A stretch of 33,640 nucleotides of DNA. Origin: Planctomycetota bacterium. Its GTDB lineage: Bacteria > Planctomycetota > UBA1135 > GCA-002686595. Shown here piece by piece: positions 15,529 through 23,643 of this stretch (position 1 is its first letter; each line of letters begins with the position of its first letter). The DNA lies in assembly GCA_029248265.1 (NCBI GenBank), contig JAQWJQ010000137.1, positions 1 to 33,640 on the forward strand, in the 5' to 3' direction. The translations under genes were made by a program, and so were the position numbers. The notes beneath the pieces are model-generated. The model was not told where the DNA came from, searched no databases, and saw nothing but the letters and a program-made list of their open reading frames with translations.

Positions 15529-15732
15529 TCAGTCCTCCTCGACCCATACCGCTCGGCAGAACCACACGAGGTAGAGGCCCGCGAGCAGCATCCACCCCAG
15601 GCGCCACGCCAGCTCCTGTGGCAGCCAGTCCAGGACCATCGCAGTCCCTCGGTCCCGCCAGAAGTCCAGGTGCAAGGCCAGGAGAGCCAGGGCTCCGATC
15701 CAAGCGATCGTGTTGTTCCTCCTACTGGACAT
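15529..15732 (-). CDS. Small two-helix membrane protein, symporter partner
   Basis: A 67-residue protein with two hydrophobic helices (IAWIGALALLALHL, and LGWMLLAGLYLVWFC) ending VWVEED. Such tiny proteins next to SSS symporters are a known arrangement, for example YhdT beside PanF or DUF3311/DUF997 proteins; I cannot place it in one family with certainty. The ATG at 15732 starts just before the first helix; the frame is open upstream but gives a basic, non-membrane segment. It is separated by 3 bases from the symporter start and contains that gene's ribosome binding site, which argues for translational coupling and a subunit role. Confidence 0.75.
   Translation of the reverse strand: MSSRRNNTIAWIGALALLALHLDFWRDRGTAMVLDWLPQELAWRLGWMLLAGLYLVWFCRAVWVEED
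15534..15540 (-). promoter_or_regulatory. Strong ribosome binding site of the symporter gene
   Basis: GAGGAGG on the minus strand, 8 bases before the GTG at 15525, located within the last codons of the small partner gene. It supports the non-ATG start and coupled translation of the pair. Confidence 0.7.
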
Positions 15733-15884
15733 GCGCTGAACTATTCTTCGATGGCAGCGGAGGTCGATCAAGCGGCGCACTCCGATGCGGGCTGAATCGC
15801 TCGATCTCCTACCCCAGATGCCCGCCTAGGTCGGCGAGATTGATAGGTCCATCAGTAGGATGACGGGCGAGCACCCGCCGCGTG

Positions 15885-17315
15885 ATGGGTCGCCGCCGCG
15901 CCATGCAGAAACTCCGACCCCACCTGGGCCACCACCGGCCCAGGAGCCGCCCATGGATCTCCCTCGGGGTCGCGGTGGCCGCCCTCTCTGCTTGCGCGCC
16001 CCCGCGCACCACGGAGCCCCCCGTCGACGCCGTCGTGCTCGTGGTGGTCGATACCCTGCGCGCCGATGCCCTCGGTGCCTATGGGGCGCCCGGTGACGTG
16101 ACGCCGACCCTGGACGCCCTCGCCCTGGAGGGGACGCTCTTCGAGCGCTGCCTCGCGACCTCGTCCTGGACCTGGCCGTCCACGGCTTCGCTGCTCACCG
16201 GCAAGCTCCCGCCGGAACACGGCCTCATCGGAAAGGACGGCTCCGCCATCTCCCCCGACGTCCCAAGCGTCGCCTCCGCCTTCCAGGAGGCGGGCTGGGC
16301 CACCGCAGCCTTCGTCGCCAACCCCATCATGGACGCCGAGCTCGGCTTCGGCCGAGGGTTCGACGTGTGGGAGGGCTCGGACGACACCTGGGACAGCGCG
16401 TCTGTCCCGCTCGAACGCGCCGAGGCATGGCTCGCCGCGCGGGAGGAGGGGGAGCCCTTCTTCCTCTATGTCCACCTCGTCGAGCCGCACTCGCCCTATC
16501 GACCCTCGGAGGCGTCCGTGGCCGCCCTCGCCCTCCCCCCCCTCCCGACGGCCGAGGACCTCGGCGCCGTGACCAGGGCCTACGACTTGATGATCAAGGG
16601 GGAGCCCTACGACGAGTCAGCCATCGAGGACTTCGGCGAATGGCGACGACGGTGCTACGCCGCCGAGGTTCGTGACGCTGACATCGCCATCGCAGGACTG
16701 CTTGAGACGCTGCGCGGGCGCCGGTCGATGGAGCGCACGCTCCTCGCCATCACGTCCGACCACGGCGAGGAGTTCCTCGAGCATGGCCTGATGGGACACG
16801 GGGGCCAGCTCTACCCGGAGAGCGTCCACGTCCCGCTGATCATCACCGGTCCGGGGGTGCCCCGCGGGCTCCGCGCCAGTGAGCGGGTCGAGAATCGTCT
16901 GGTAGGCGCCACGCTCCTCGGCCTCGCGGGCCTCCAGCGGCCCGCTGGCCTCGCCGTCGCCAACCTCACCGACGCGACCGAACGCACGCTGCGGACCGAG
17001 GAGCCCTCCCTGCTCCACCTCGGCAGCGGCGGTTGGATCGAGGGCAACGACTACCTGATTCCGCTGGAGCAACAGGGGCTCGTTGCCGGTAACTCGGTCA
17101 CCATCCGCGCACGGCTGGAGAGCGGCGACCGCGCCGCGACGCACCGCGCGTTCGATTCAACCACGTCGACCTCTCCCGCCGAACCCGCTGTCATCGAGCA
17201 GGTCTCCTCGAGCTTCTCGAGGCTTCGTCGACCGACGAGCTCGACGCCCCTCTCCGCCGAGTTGGAACGCAAGCTCCGCGGCCTCGGATACAACCTCGGG
17301 CGCAAGGACCGCTGA
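15885..17315 (+). CDS. Sulfatase-fold lipoprotein (alkaline phosphatase superfamily), Thr nucleophile
   Basis: A 476-residue protein of the sulfatase/alkaline-phosphatase superfamily. An N-terminal hydrophobic segment ends in the lipobox LSAC (Cys37). The metal-binding Asp56 lies in VVVDTLRAD. The position of the formylglycine Cys/Ser in C-x-P-x-R is occupied by Thr96 in WTWPSTASLLTG, and the Arg by Thr100. Later metal ligands are seen at Asp292-His293 (SDHGEEF) and His305 (MGHGG). This pattern fits the large sulfatase-like group with a Thr nucleophile, for example phosphoethanolamine transferase-type enzymes and phosphatases, rather than true sulfatases. The start could be GTG 15882, ATG 15885 or ATG 15903; all give the same lipoprotein signal. 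Confidence 0.85.
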   Translation: MGRRRAMQKLRPHLGHHRPRSRPWISLGVAVAALSACAPPRTTEPPVDAVVLVVVDTLRADALGAYGAPGDVTPTLDALALEGTLFERCLATSSWTWPSTASLLTGKLPPEHGLIGKDGSAISPDVPSVASAFQEAGWATAAFVANPIMDAELGFGRGFDVWEGSDDTWDSASVPLERAEAWLAAREEGEPFFLYVHLVEPHSPYRPSEASVAALALPPLPTAEDLGAVTRAYDLMIKGEPYDESAIEDFGEWRRRCYAAEVRDADIAIAGLLETLRGRRSMERTLLAITSDHGEEFLEHGLMGHGGQLYPESVHVPLIITGPGVPRGLRASERVENRLVGATLLGLAGLQRPAGLAVANLTDATERTLRTEEPSLLHLGSGGWIEGNDYLIPLEQQGLVAGNSVTIRARLESGDRAATHRAFDSTTSTSPAEPAVIEQVSSSFSRLRRPTSSTPLSAELERKLRGLGYNLGRKDR

Positions 17316-17381
17316 TCCGGGCAGGTCTCTCCCCTGCGGTCGGTCGCCGACGGTCCATATTTGGCACCATGGCACCGAACC

Positions 17382-17624
17382 ATGGATTCAGTCACCGCCG
17401 CGCTCGCTGGTCTCGTCGGAGGCGCCCTGATCGGCTTCCTCTTCGGCAGGAAGTCCTCCTCTGGAGCCGAGAGCGGCTCGAGTCTCGACCTCGCGCGTGC
17501 TGAGGAGCGGCTCAAGGCCGCGGAGAGTCGGAGCCAGCTCCTCGAGGAGAAGCACGCCCAGACGCTTCAAGGCATCCAGACCGAGCGAGGCGCGGACCGC
17601 ACGCAGTGGCGAGATGAGCGCTAG
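17382..17624 (+). pseudogene. rmuC: rmuC 5' part, ended by an in-frame TAG
   Basis: The first 80 codons of rmuC. The N-terminal membrane anchor (residues about 4-22, LVGGALIGFLFGRK) and the beginning of the coiled coil (LARAEERLKAAESRSQLLEEKHAQ) are typical of RmuC proteins. The frame hits TAG at 17622-17624 (codon 81) and then continues open, without frameshift, as RmuC sequence to 18866. A single C-to-T change from CAG (Gln) would create this stop. The start at ATG 17382 is chosen because the anchor follows at once; no clear Shine-Dalgarno is present. Whether the stop is a real mutation, a sequence error or is read through cannot be decided from one sequence. Confidence 0.8.
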
Positions 17625-18866
17625 AAGATCGAGGGGGACCTCGCCAGGCTCCGCGCCGCGCACGCCGAGCAGCAGGCAGAGCTCGAGGGCCAGCGCGCGA
17701 CGCTCAAGGAACGAACCGACAGCCTCGGGGAGCTCAAGAAGACCTTCGAGGGCCAGAAGGCCGCGCTGAAGGACGAGTTCAAGGCGCTCTCCGAGAAGAT
17801 CTACGCCGAGAAGCAAGAGGCCCTCGAGGCGCGGAACCGCAAGAGCGTCGGCGGGCTCCTCGAGCCCCTGAAGGAGCAGATTGACCTCTTCCGAAAGCGC
17901 GTGGATGAGGTGCACAAGAATGACGTCGAGCTCAGCGGTGGGCTGCGGCAACAGCTGGAGAGCCTGAGCAAGATGAACCAGTCGCTCCAGAACGAGGCGG
18001 GCAACCTCGCCAAGGCGCTACGCGGAGAGAAGAAGACCCTGGGCAACTGGGGCGAGGTCCAGGTGGAGAAGCTGCTCGAGTTCGCCGGCCTCAAGAAGGA
18101 CCGCGAGTACGGACGCGAGGACAACTTCAAGGACGGCGAGGGCTCCAACTTCCGTCCGGACTTCGTGCTCTACCTCCCCGAGGGGCGGCACATGATCGTC
18201 GACTCGAAGGTCTCCCTCGGGGACTACATCGACAGCGTGAATGCTGATGACCGGGCCGACTCCGAGGCCGCCATGGGGCGACACGTGGCCTGCGTCCGGA
18301 AGCACATCAACGAGCTCTCGGACAAGGACTACACCAAGCTGGAGAACATGAAGTCTCCGGACTTCGTGTTCATGTTCATGCCGATCGAGACCGCCTACCT
18401 CGCCGCGTTCGAGGCTGATCCGAGCCTCTTCGAGGAGGCCTACTCCAAGAAGATCGCCGTGGTGACGCCGAACACGCTGCTGCCGATCCTGAGGACCGTC
18501 GCCAGCCTCTGGCAGATCGACAAGCAGAACCAGAGCACGCTCAAGCTCGCCGACCAGGCGGGCAAGATCCACTCGAAGCTGGCGGTCTTCGCCGAGACCT
18601 TCAAGAAGGTCGAGCAGCAGCTCGAGACCGCCATGGGCAGCTACCAGAAGGCGAAGAACCAGCTCGTGGACGGCCGCGGGAACCTCGTCCGACTCGTGGA
18701 CGGCTTCCGGGACCTCGGAGTCAAGACCACCAAGGCTCTCCCCGCTGACCTCGTGGAGGAATCGATGTCAGACGCCGAGCTCCTCGAAGCCGCCGATGAG
18801 GATGGTGAGGTGCCCGCCCCCGCGCTCTCAGGCAACGAGTCGATCGAGGACCCTCAGGAGCCCTGA
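17625..18866 (+). CDS. rmuC: DNA recombination protein RmuC, main part after in-frame TAG
   Basis: The same frame as the 5' part; together they would give 494 residues, close to the usual RmuC size. Directly after the TAG the coiled coil continues (IEGDLARLRAAHAEQQ; FKALSEKIYAEKQEALEARN), then the conserved RmuC domain begins near 17930. Motifs include LGNWGEVQVEKLLEFAGL and the PD-(D/E)XK-like RPDFVLYLP...MIVDSK segment, which suggests a nuclease fold. RmuC limits recombination between inverted repeats in E. coli. If translated separately, the first usable start is GTG 17901, which would omit the anchor and most of the coil but keep the whole domain. It lies between the sulfatase-fold and alpha/beta hydrolase genes. 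Confidence 0.9.
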   Translation, partial: KIEGDLARLRAAHAEQQAELEGQRATLKERTDSLGELKKTFEGQKAALKDEFKALSEKIYAEKQEALEARNRKSVGGLLEPLKEQIDLFRKRVDEVHKNDVELSGGLRQQLESLSKMNQSLQNEAGNLAKALRGEKKTLGNWGEVQVEKLLEFAGLKKDREYGREDNFKDGEGSNFRPDFVLYLPEGRHMIVDSKVSLGDYIDSVNADDRADSEAAMGRHVACVRKHINELSDKDYTKLENMKSPDFVFMFMPIETAYLAAFEADPSLFEEAYSKKIAVVTPNTLLPILRTVASLWQIDKQNQSTLKLADQAGKIHSKLAVFAETFKKVEQQLETAMGSYQKAKNQLVDGRGNLVRLVDGFRDLGVKTTKALPADLVEESMSDAELLEAADEDGEVPAPALSGNESIEDPQEP

Positions 18867-18898
18867 GGCCCCGCCCGAGTTCCAGCCCCCCCACTCCA

Positions 18899-19747
18899 TT
18901 GAAGAGACCGCCGCTCTCCAAACTCATCGCAGCCGCTGCAGGGCTGTACCTCCTGGGCCTCGCGGGCGTGCTGCTCCTTCAGCCGCGGCTGCTCTACTTC
19001 CCAGGCGAGGCGCCTCCGCCCCCTCCCTCCCTGACGGGCTGCACGTGCGAGGAGGTCCGGTTCCAGACCGAAGACGGGGAGACGTTGAGCGCCTGGTTCC
19101 TGAGCGTGGCCGACCCCCTCGGCGCCGTGATCTTCAGCCATGGCAACGCAGGGAACATCGCGGGGCGGCTCGGCGCAGGCCGCGCGCTCGCCGAGATGGG
19201 CTTCTCAGTGCTCCTGTATGACTACCGTGGCTTTGGGGCGAGCAGCGGCTCTCCGGATGAGGAGGGGACCTACCTCGACGCAGAGGCAGCTCACCGCTGG
19301 CTCGTGGAGGAGGGGGGCTTTGCCCCCTCCAAGGTGGTGGCCTACGGACGCTCGTTGGGTGGCGGGGTCGCGACCGAGCTCGCCCTCAGGCAGCCCGTGG
19401 CCGGCGTCTTCCTGGAGAGCACCTTCACCTCGATCCCGGACATGGCCAGCGAGGTCTATCCCTGGATCCCACTGCGCTGGTTTCCGTGCATCGAGTACGA
19501 CAACCTCACGAAGGTCCGCGCGCTGGAGGTGCCCCTCGCCGTGGCCCACTCGCCAGACGATCAACTCATCCCGCTCCAGATGGGTGAGGCGCTCGCCAAG
19601 GCCGCACCCACCACCGTCGAGTGGATCGAGGGCTCTGGCGGCCACAACTCCCCCGGAGTCCTCATGCGGCCCGGGACCCGGGACCGGGTCGCGCGCTTCC
19701 TCCGCACCGTCGTTGAGGACCCTGCGGCGCTGAGCGCGCCGCGATAG
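18899..19747 (+). CDS. Membrane-anchored alpha/beta hydrolase (YfhR/BEM46-like)
   Basis: A 282-residue hydrolase with an N-terminal anchor (about residues 9-27) followed by the typical LLYFPG junction of the YfhR/BEM46-like group. The oxyanion region is FSHGNAGN (79-86). The likely triad is Ser152 in GRSLGG, Asp221 in HSPDDQLIP and His249 in GSGGHN. DYRGFGASSG is the standard strand-turn motif. The substrate is unknown, probably small esters or peptides. The start is TTG at 18899; no ATG exists upstream in the 32-base gap after rmuC, and the anchor begins immediately. It is probably in the same transcript as rmuC. The stop is TAG, here at a natural family end. Confidence 0.87.
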   Translation: MKRPPLSKLIAAAAGLYLLGLAGVLLLQPRLLYFPGEAPPPPPSLTGCTCEEVRFQTEDGETLSAWFLSVADPLGAVIFSHGNAGNIAGRLGAGRALAEMGFSVLLYDYRGFGASSGSPDEEGTYLDAEAAHRWLVEEGGFAPSKVVAYGRSLGGGVATELALRQPVAGVFLESTFTSIPDMASEVYPWIPLRWFPCIEYDNLTKVRALEVPLAVAHSPDDQLIPLQMGEALAKAAPTTVEWIEGSGGHNSPGVLMRPGTRDRVARFLRTVVEDPAALSAPR

Positions 19748-19763
19748 CCCCCCCCTGCACGGG

Positions 19764-19796
19764 GCAGCGCGAGGCGGCGCTCGGCCTCGGGGCTGC
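19764..19796. terminator. Hairpin between convergent genes
   Basis: An interrupted stem: GCAGC (19764-19768) with GCTGC (19792-19796) and CGAGGC (19770-19775) with GCCTCG (19784-19789), loop of 8. It is placed between the alpha/beta hydrolase and the convergent gluconolactonase-like gene. There is no clear T-run, so a terminator role is only likely from its position. Confidence 0.4.
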
Positions 19797-19869
19797 GACC
19801 CGCCTGAGACCCGCAATGGCCGCACCAGGCGTCCACCGCTCGGCCAGGCCCACCCTCACCGCAGGCCGA

Positions 19870-20802
19870 TCAGCGCGCGCCAGCGGCGCCGGTTCGGACG
19901 CTGTAGAGACCTGTCCTCGCCGTGATGAAGAGGGTGCGCCGGGACGGTCCCCCGAAGCAGCAATTCGCCGGTTGCTCCGGGAGCTCCAACGTCGTCAGGA
20001 CCTGACCGTCTGCGGGATCGAGGACCACGAGGCCCTCGCCCGTGGTGGTGTAGACGCGGCCGAACTCGTCCAGCGTGATCCCGTCGCTGATCACTGGCAC
20101 CTGCCATCGAACCTCGAGCGAGCTGTCCGCCCCGATGGCGTAGCAGGTCACGTTCCCTGCGGAGGTCCGCTTCGCCTCGTCCGGATGAGAGGGGTGCCCG
20201 CCCGTGTCCGTGACGTATAGGAAGTCGCCGAGCGGCGAGAGGGCGATCCCGTTGGGCATCGCATGGAGCGTGGAGACCTGGGTCACCTCACCGGTGGGGA
20301 CGTCCAGGCGGTAGACGCCGTTCTCGTCGAGCTCACGCCCCTCTCGCTGGCCAGGGAGTCCCCAGGGAGGGTCGGTAAACCAGAGGTTGCCGTCGATGTC
20401 CACGGCGATGTCGTTCGGCGAGTTGAACCGCCGACCATCCCATCCCGAGGCCAGGACCGTGATCGAACCGTCGGGTTCGGTGCGCACGACGTCGCGGGCG
20501 CCGTGCCGACAGGTGAGCAGCCGCCCGTCGTGGTCGAGCAGGTTGCCGTTGGGGTTCGGCGACTCACGGAACACCGTCACCCCGCCCCCCTCGGTCCATG
20601 ACATGAGCCTTGCCGCCGGGATGTCACTGAACACCAGTCGGTCCTCCATCGCGATCCAGACTGGCCCCTCGGTGAAGCCCAGCCCGGTGGCGAGGGTCTG
20701 CATGGACCCCTCCACGAAGACCTCGTCCGCGGCCGGGGCGGTGGAGCATGAAGAAGAGAGGGCGAGCCCCAGGGCGATGGAGACGGCTTGGAAGGGGTTC
20801 AT
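19870..20802 (-). CDS. SMP-30/gluconolactonase family protein, exported
   Basis: A 310-residue six-bladed beta-propeller of the SMP-30/gluconolactonase/LRE family, which hydrolyses sugar lactones or related esters using a divalent metal. The expected metal ligands are Glu45 in FTEGPVW, Asn130 in SPNDIAVD and Asp240 in SDGITLD, with Asn184 in MPNGIALS also in place. The conserved C-terminal CFGGPSRRTLFITA is present. The N-terminus is a signal peptide with Ser-rich end and a possible lipobox (SSSC, Cys19), so it is periplasmic or lipid-anchored. The ATG at 20802 gives this signal. It is convergent with the alpha/beta hydrolase and divergent from the OPT transporter. Confidence 0.92.
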   Translation of the reverse strand: MNPFQAVSIALGLALSSSCSTAPAADEVFVEGSMQTLATGLGFTEGPVWIAMEDRLVFSDIPAARLMSWTEGGGVTVFRESPNPNGNLLDHDGRLLTCRHGARDVVRTEPDGSITVLASGWDGRRFNSPNDIAVDIDGNLWFTDPPWGLPGQREGRELDENGVYRLDVPTGEVTQVSTLHAMPNGIALSPLGDFLYVTDTGGHPSHPDEAKRTSAGNVTCYAIGADSSLEVRWQVPVISDGITLDEFGRVYTTTGEGLVVLDPADGQVLTTLELPEQPANCCFGGPSRRTLFITARTGLYSVRTGAAGAR

Positions 20803-21030
20803 GGGCTCCGGTGTACTCGCCCCCCCAGAGGAGCGCCAGAACGGAGACAGGCAAGACCATCTCGCCCGGTGCACCTGGCCGCTTCGCGAGAGGGTCCAGA
20901 ACCTCCTCTCGCAGAAGCTGGAAGGCGGGCCTCGAGGCCCCTGCAGGGATCAGCGCTCGACGCCCGTGCGCCGGAGACCGCAATGGTGCAGACTGTCGCA
21001 CCCCCCTTCCCCCCTACCACGGAGTAGTGC

Positions 21031-22893
21031 GTGACACCTCGAGGCACCTATCGAGAGCTCACCCCCCAGGCGCTGATCGGCGGCGTGCTCGTCGGACTCG
21101 TGCTCAACATGGGCATCGTGTTCGCCGGCTTGCAGATCGGCTTCACCATCGTCGGATCCACCGTCGGCGCCATCATTGGCTTCGGCATCCTGCGCGGCAT
21201 CCTGCGCCAGGGTTCGATCCTCGAGGTCAACGTCTTCCAGACGATCGCCTCCTCGGTGAACACGGTGAACTCGGGCATCATCTTCACGATCCCTGTGCTG
21301 TTCCTGCTGGAGCGGAACGGGGCGCGCCTGAGTGACGGCGTCGATTGGACGGCGGTGGTCATGGCCGGCGTCGCAGGCTCGCTCCTCGGCGTGGTGATGA
21401 TCATCCCGTTGCGCCGGCAGATCATCGACCTCGAGCGCCTACGCTTCCCCTCCGCCATCGCCGTGGGGACCATCCTCCGCTCTCCCGGCGCCGGTATCGA
21501 GAAGGCGCGGCTCCTCACCATCGGCATCGTGGTCGCCGCGGTCTTCACCGGCCTGACGCTGGATTGGAACGGTTCGGGCGCGGTCATCAGTGACTCCTTC
21601 CACGTGGGCGAGCTCCTCGGCCTACCCGCAGGGATCCGGCTGGTCTTCGCCGCGAGCTTGCTGTCGCTCGGCGCCGGCTTCATCGCAGGCCGCCCCGGGC
21701 TCGCGATCCTCTACGGCACCCTCCTCAACTTCTGGGTCCTCATTCCGGCCTGTGTCTGGCTCGGCTGGGTGGAACCGCGCTTCGCCGGGTTCGAGGTCTT
21801 TGGCAGTGACTACGGCGCGGCTGACGCGCTCGCCAACGGCTTCCGTAACTTCACCGCGAACAAGGTCGGGATCGGCATGATCCTCGGTGGCGCCGTGGCG
21901 GGCATCGTCATCGCGCTCCCCGCCCTCAAGGCCGCCCTCGCCAGCCTCCGCGGCGGCAGCGATGAGGCCGGCGGACGGCGGGAGGAGGTGTCCATGAACA
22001 TCGTGGGCACTGGCACGCTGATCGGCGCCGTGCTGTTCTTTGCCGCTGCGAAGCTCTCCGGCGGCGACGCGGTCAGCATGACCGAAGCAGCGATGGTGAC
22101 CGTCGCCGGGATCACCTGGCTCTGGCTCGCCAGCCTCGTGGTGGCGCAGACCACGGGCCGTACGGACTGGTCCCCCCTCTCAGGCCTCTCGCTCATCGCC
22201 ATCGCGATCCTCATGGGCATCCTCGGCCCGAGCGAGGTCAGCTCCATCATCCCGGCGGTCACGCTGGGCGCCGCGGTCTGCGTGGCGACGTCCATGTGCG
22301 CCGACATGATGGCGGACCTGAAGACGGGTTACCTCGTGGGCGGACGCCCGCTGAAGCAGCAGATCGCGCAGATCGCCACGTGCTGGATCGGACCGGGCGT
22401 CTCCCTCGCGGTGGTCTTCGTGCTCTGGGACGCCTACGCCTTCGGCCCCGATCAAGCCCAGATCATGTGGGACCGCGCGGTGGCCGCCGGGACCGAGGTG
22501 CAATACGCCGCGAGCGGCGGATCAGCCGAGCAGCTCGCCGAGGGGGTCCCGCTCCTCGGCGCTCCCCAGGCGGGAGCGCTCCAGGCCGCGATTGACATCG
22601 TCCAGGCAGGCGACGTTCCCGTGGGCAAGTACCTCACCGGGGCATTGCTCGGCCTGGTGGTCTCCCTCCTGGTCTCACCCGGCATGGGCGTCATGATCGG
22701 CCTGTCCCTGTACCTGCCCTTCAAGTACATGATCGTCTTCGGGCTCGGCGGGCTGATCAGCATCTTCGTCACGAAGAGCAAGGGGCCGCGCTTCGTCGAG
22801 GACAAGGGGGTCCCGCTGGCCGCGGGCCTCATCGTGGGCGACGCCCTAGTCAACATCACCAACGCGGTCGTCAAGGTCGCCGGCACCCTCTGA
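21031..22893 (+). CDS. OPT family oligopeptide transporter
   Basis: A 620-residue, very hydrophobic protein of the OPT family (proton-coupled uptake of oligopeptides or metal chelates). Family features are the N-terminal ELTPQALIGGVLVGLVLN block and FAGLQIGFTIVGSTVGA, and the signature DLKTGYLVGGRPLKQQIAQ near residue 430. The number of hydrophobic segments fits the usual 14-16 helices. The start is GTG at 21031 with GGAG 6 bases before it. A small membrane protein gene starts 13 bases after its stop, so the two are almost certainly co-transcribed. The actual substrate is unknown. Confidence 0.94.
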   Translation: MTPRGTYRELTPQALIGGVLVGLVLNMGIVFAGLQIGFTIVGSTVGAIIGFGILRGILRQGSILEVNVFQTIASSVNTVNSGIIFTIPVLFLLERNGARLSDGVDWTAVVMAGVAGSLLGVVMIIPLRRQIIDLERLRFPSAIAVGTILRSPGAGIEKARLLTIGIVVAAVFTGLTLDWNGSGAVISDSFHVGELLGLPAGIRLVFAASLLSLGAGFIAGRPGLAILYGTLLNFWVLIPACVWLGWVEPRFAGFEVFGSDYGAADALANGFRNFTANKVGIGMILGGAVAGIVIALPALKAALASLRGGSDEAGGRREEVSMNIVGTGTLIGAVLFFAAAKLSGGDAVSMTEAAMVTVAGITWLWLASLVVAQTTGRTDWSPLSGLSLIAIAILMGILGPSEVSSIIPAVTLGAAVCVATSMCADMMADLKTGYLVGGRPLKQQIAQIATCWIGPGVSLAVVFVLWDAYAFGPDQAQIMWDRAVAAGTEVQYAASGGSAEQLAEGVPLLGAPQAGALQAAIDIVQAGDVPVGKYLTGALLGLVVSLLVSPGMGVMIGLSLYLPFKYMIVFGLGGLISIFVTKSKGPRFVEDKGVPLAAGLIVGDALVNITNAVVKVAGTL

Positions 22894-22906
22894 TCCGGAG
22901 ACCACC

Positions 22907-23497
22907 ATGCAGCAGAAGATCTCTCAAGCGCTCGTCCTGGTCGGGTTCGTCGTCGCCACCATCGGCGCCACCGGGTTTCACTCACCGGCCGACTCGGCCA
23001 ACGGCGAGGCCATGATGGCCGACGGTGCTGTCGCCGAAGACCTCGGCACCACCGAACCGCTGGCCTGGACGCTGCTCGGGGCTGGCCTCGCGGCGCTCAT
23101 CGCCGGCGGCTTTCTCTCCAGGATGAGCCGCAAGTCAGGCGGCGACGGTGACCAGGATGGCCTGGCCTCGATCCATGAGCACCTCCACGCTGTCCGCCAG
23201 GCCGTCGTGCGCCTCGACGAGAACCGCCCAAGTGACGCGGAGCTCATCAGCCAAATCGATGACCTGAGGGGCGGCATCCTCTTCGAGCTGGGGAGCCAGA
23301 GCGACGACTTCGCCGCGAAGGTTGGCTTCGACGCCTACGCCTCCGTGTGGAGCCACTTCGCCACCTGCGAGCGCCTCCTCAACCGGAGTTGGAGCATGAC
23401 CGCCGATGGGCACGGCGACGAGGGCCGTGAGGAGCTTCCCCGCGCCCGCGCCGCGGCCGACGCCGCCGTCCTCGCGCTCGAAGAACTCGGTGCTTGA
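22907..23497 (+). CDS. Small membrane protein downstream of OPT transporter
   Basis: A 196-residue protein I do not recognise. Two hydrophobic segments (about residues 7-25 and 53-72) enclose a short acidic, Met/Ala/Asp-rich loop. The C-terminal 110 residues are hydrophilic and mostly helical (HEHLHAVRQAVVRLDEN, ELISQIDDLRGGILFELG), with Cys in ATCERLLNRSW. The ATG at 22907 follows the OPT stop after 13 bases and has GGAG 6 bases upstream. The tight linkage suggests a role with the transporter, such as an accessory or regulatory subunit, but this is inference. Confidence 0.75.
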   Translation: MQQKISQALVLVGFVVATIGATGFHSPADSANGEAMMADGAVAEDLGTTEPLAWTLLGAGLAALIAGGFLSRMSRKSGGDGDQDGLASIHEHLHAVRQAVVRLDENRPSDAELISQIDDLRGGILFELGSQSDDFAAKVGFDAYASVWSHFATCERLLNRSWSMTADGHGDEGREELPRARAAADAAVLALEELGA

Positions 23498-23643
23498 CCT
23501 GGCCCCAGTGACCGGGGAGGACCCCCTCCACGAGTCCTCTCGGGACGCCTCAGCTCCTCGTCCTCCGTCGTCGCGCCCCCTCGCGGGCCGCCCCCCGGAC
23601 CTCACCTTCTTGCTTCCTGATCACGCGGGCGGCGCCTCAACCC

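Noticed and set aside
14848-15795. Plus-strand frame opposite the symporter
   Set aside because: Very charged, repetitive translation; the minus-strand symporter and its partner are clearly real.
15885-17315. Annotation as a true sulfatase
   Set aside because: The formylglycine Cys/Ser and the motif Arg are both replaced by Thr, so only the fold, not the activity, is supported.
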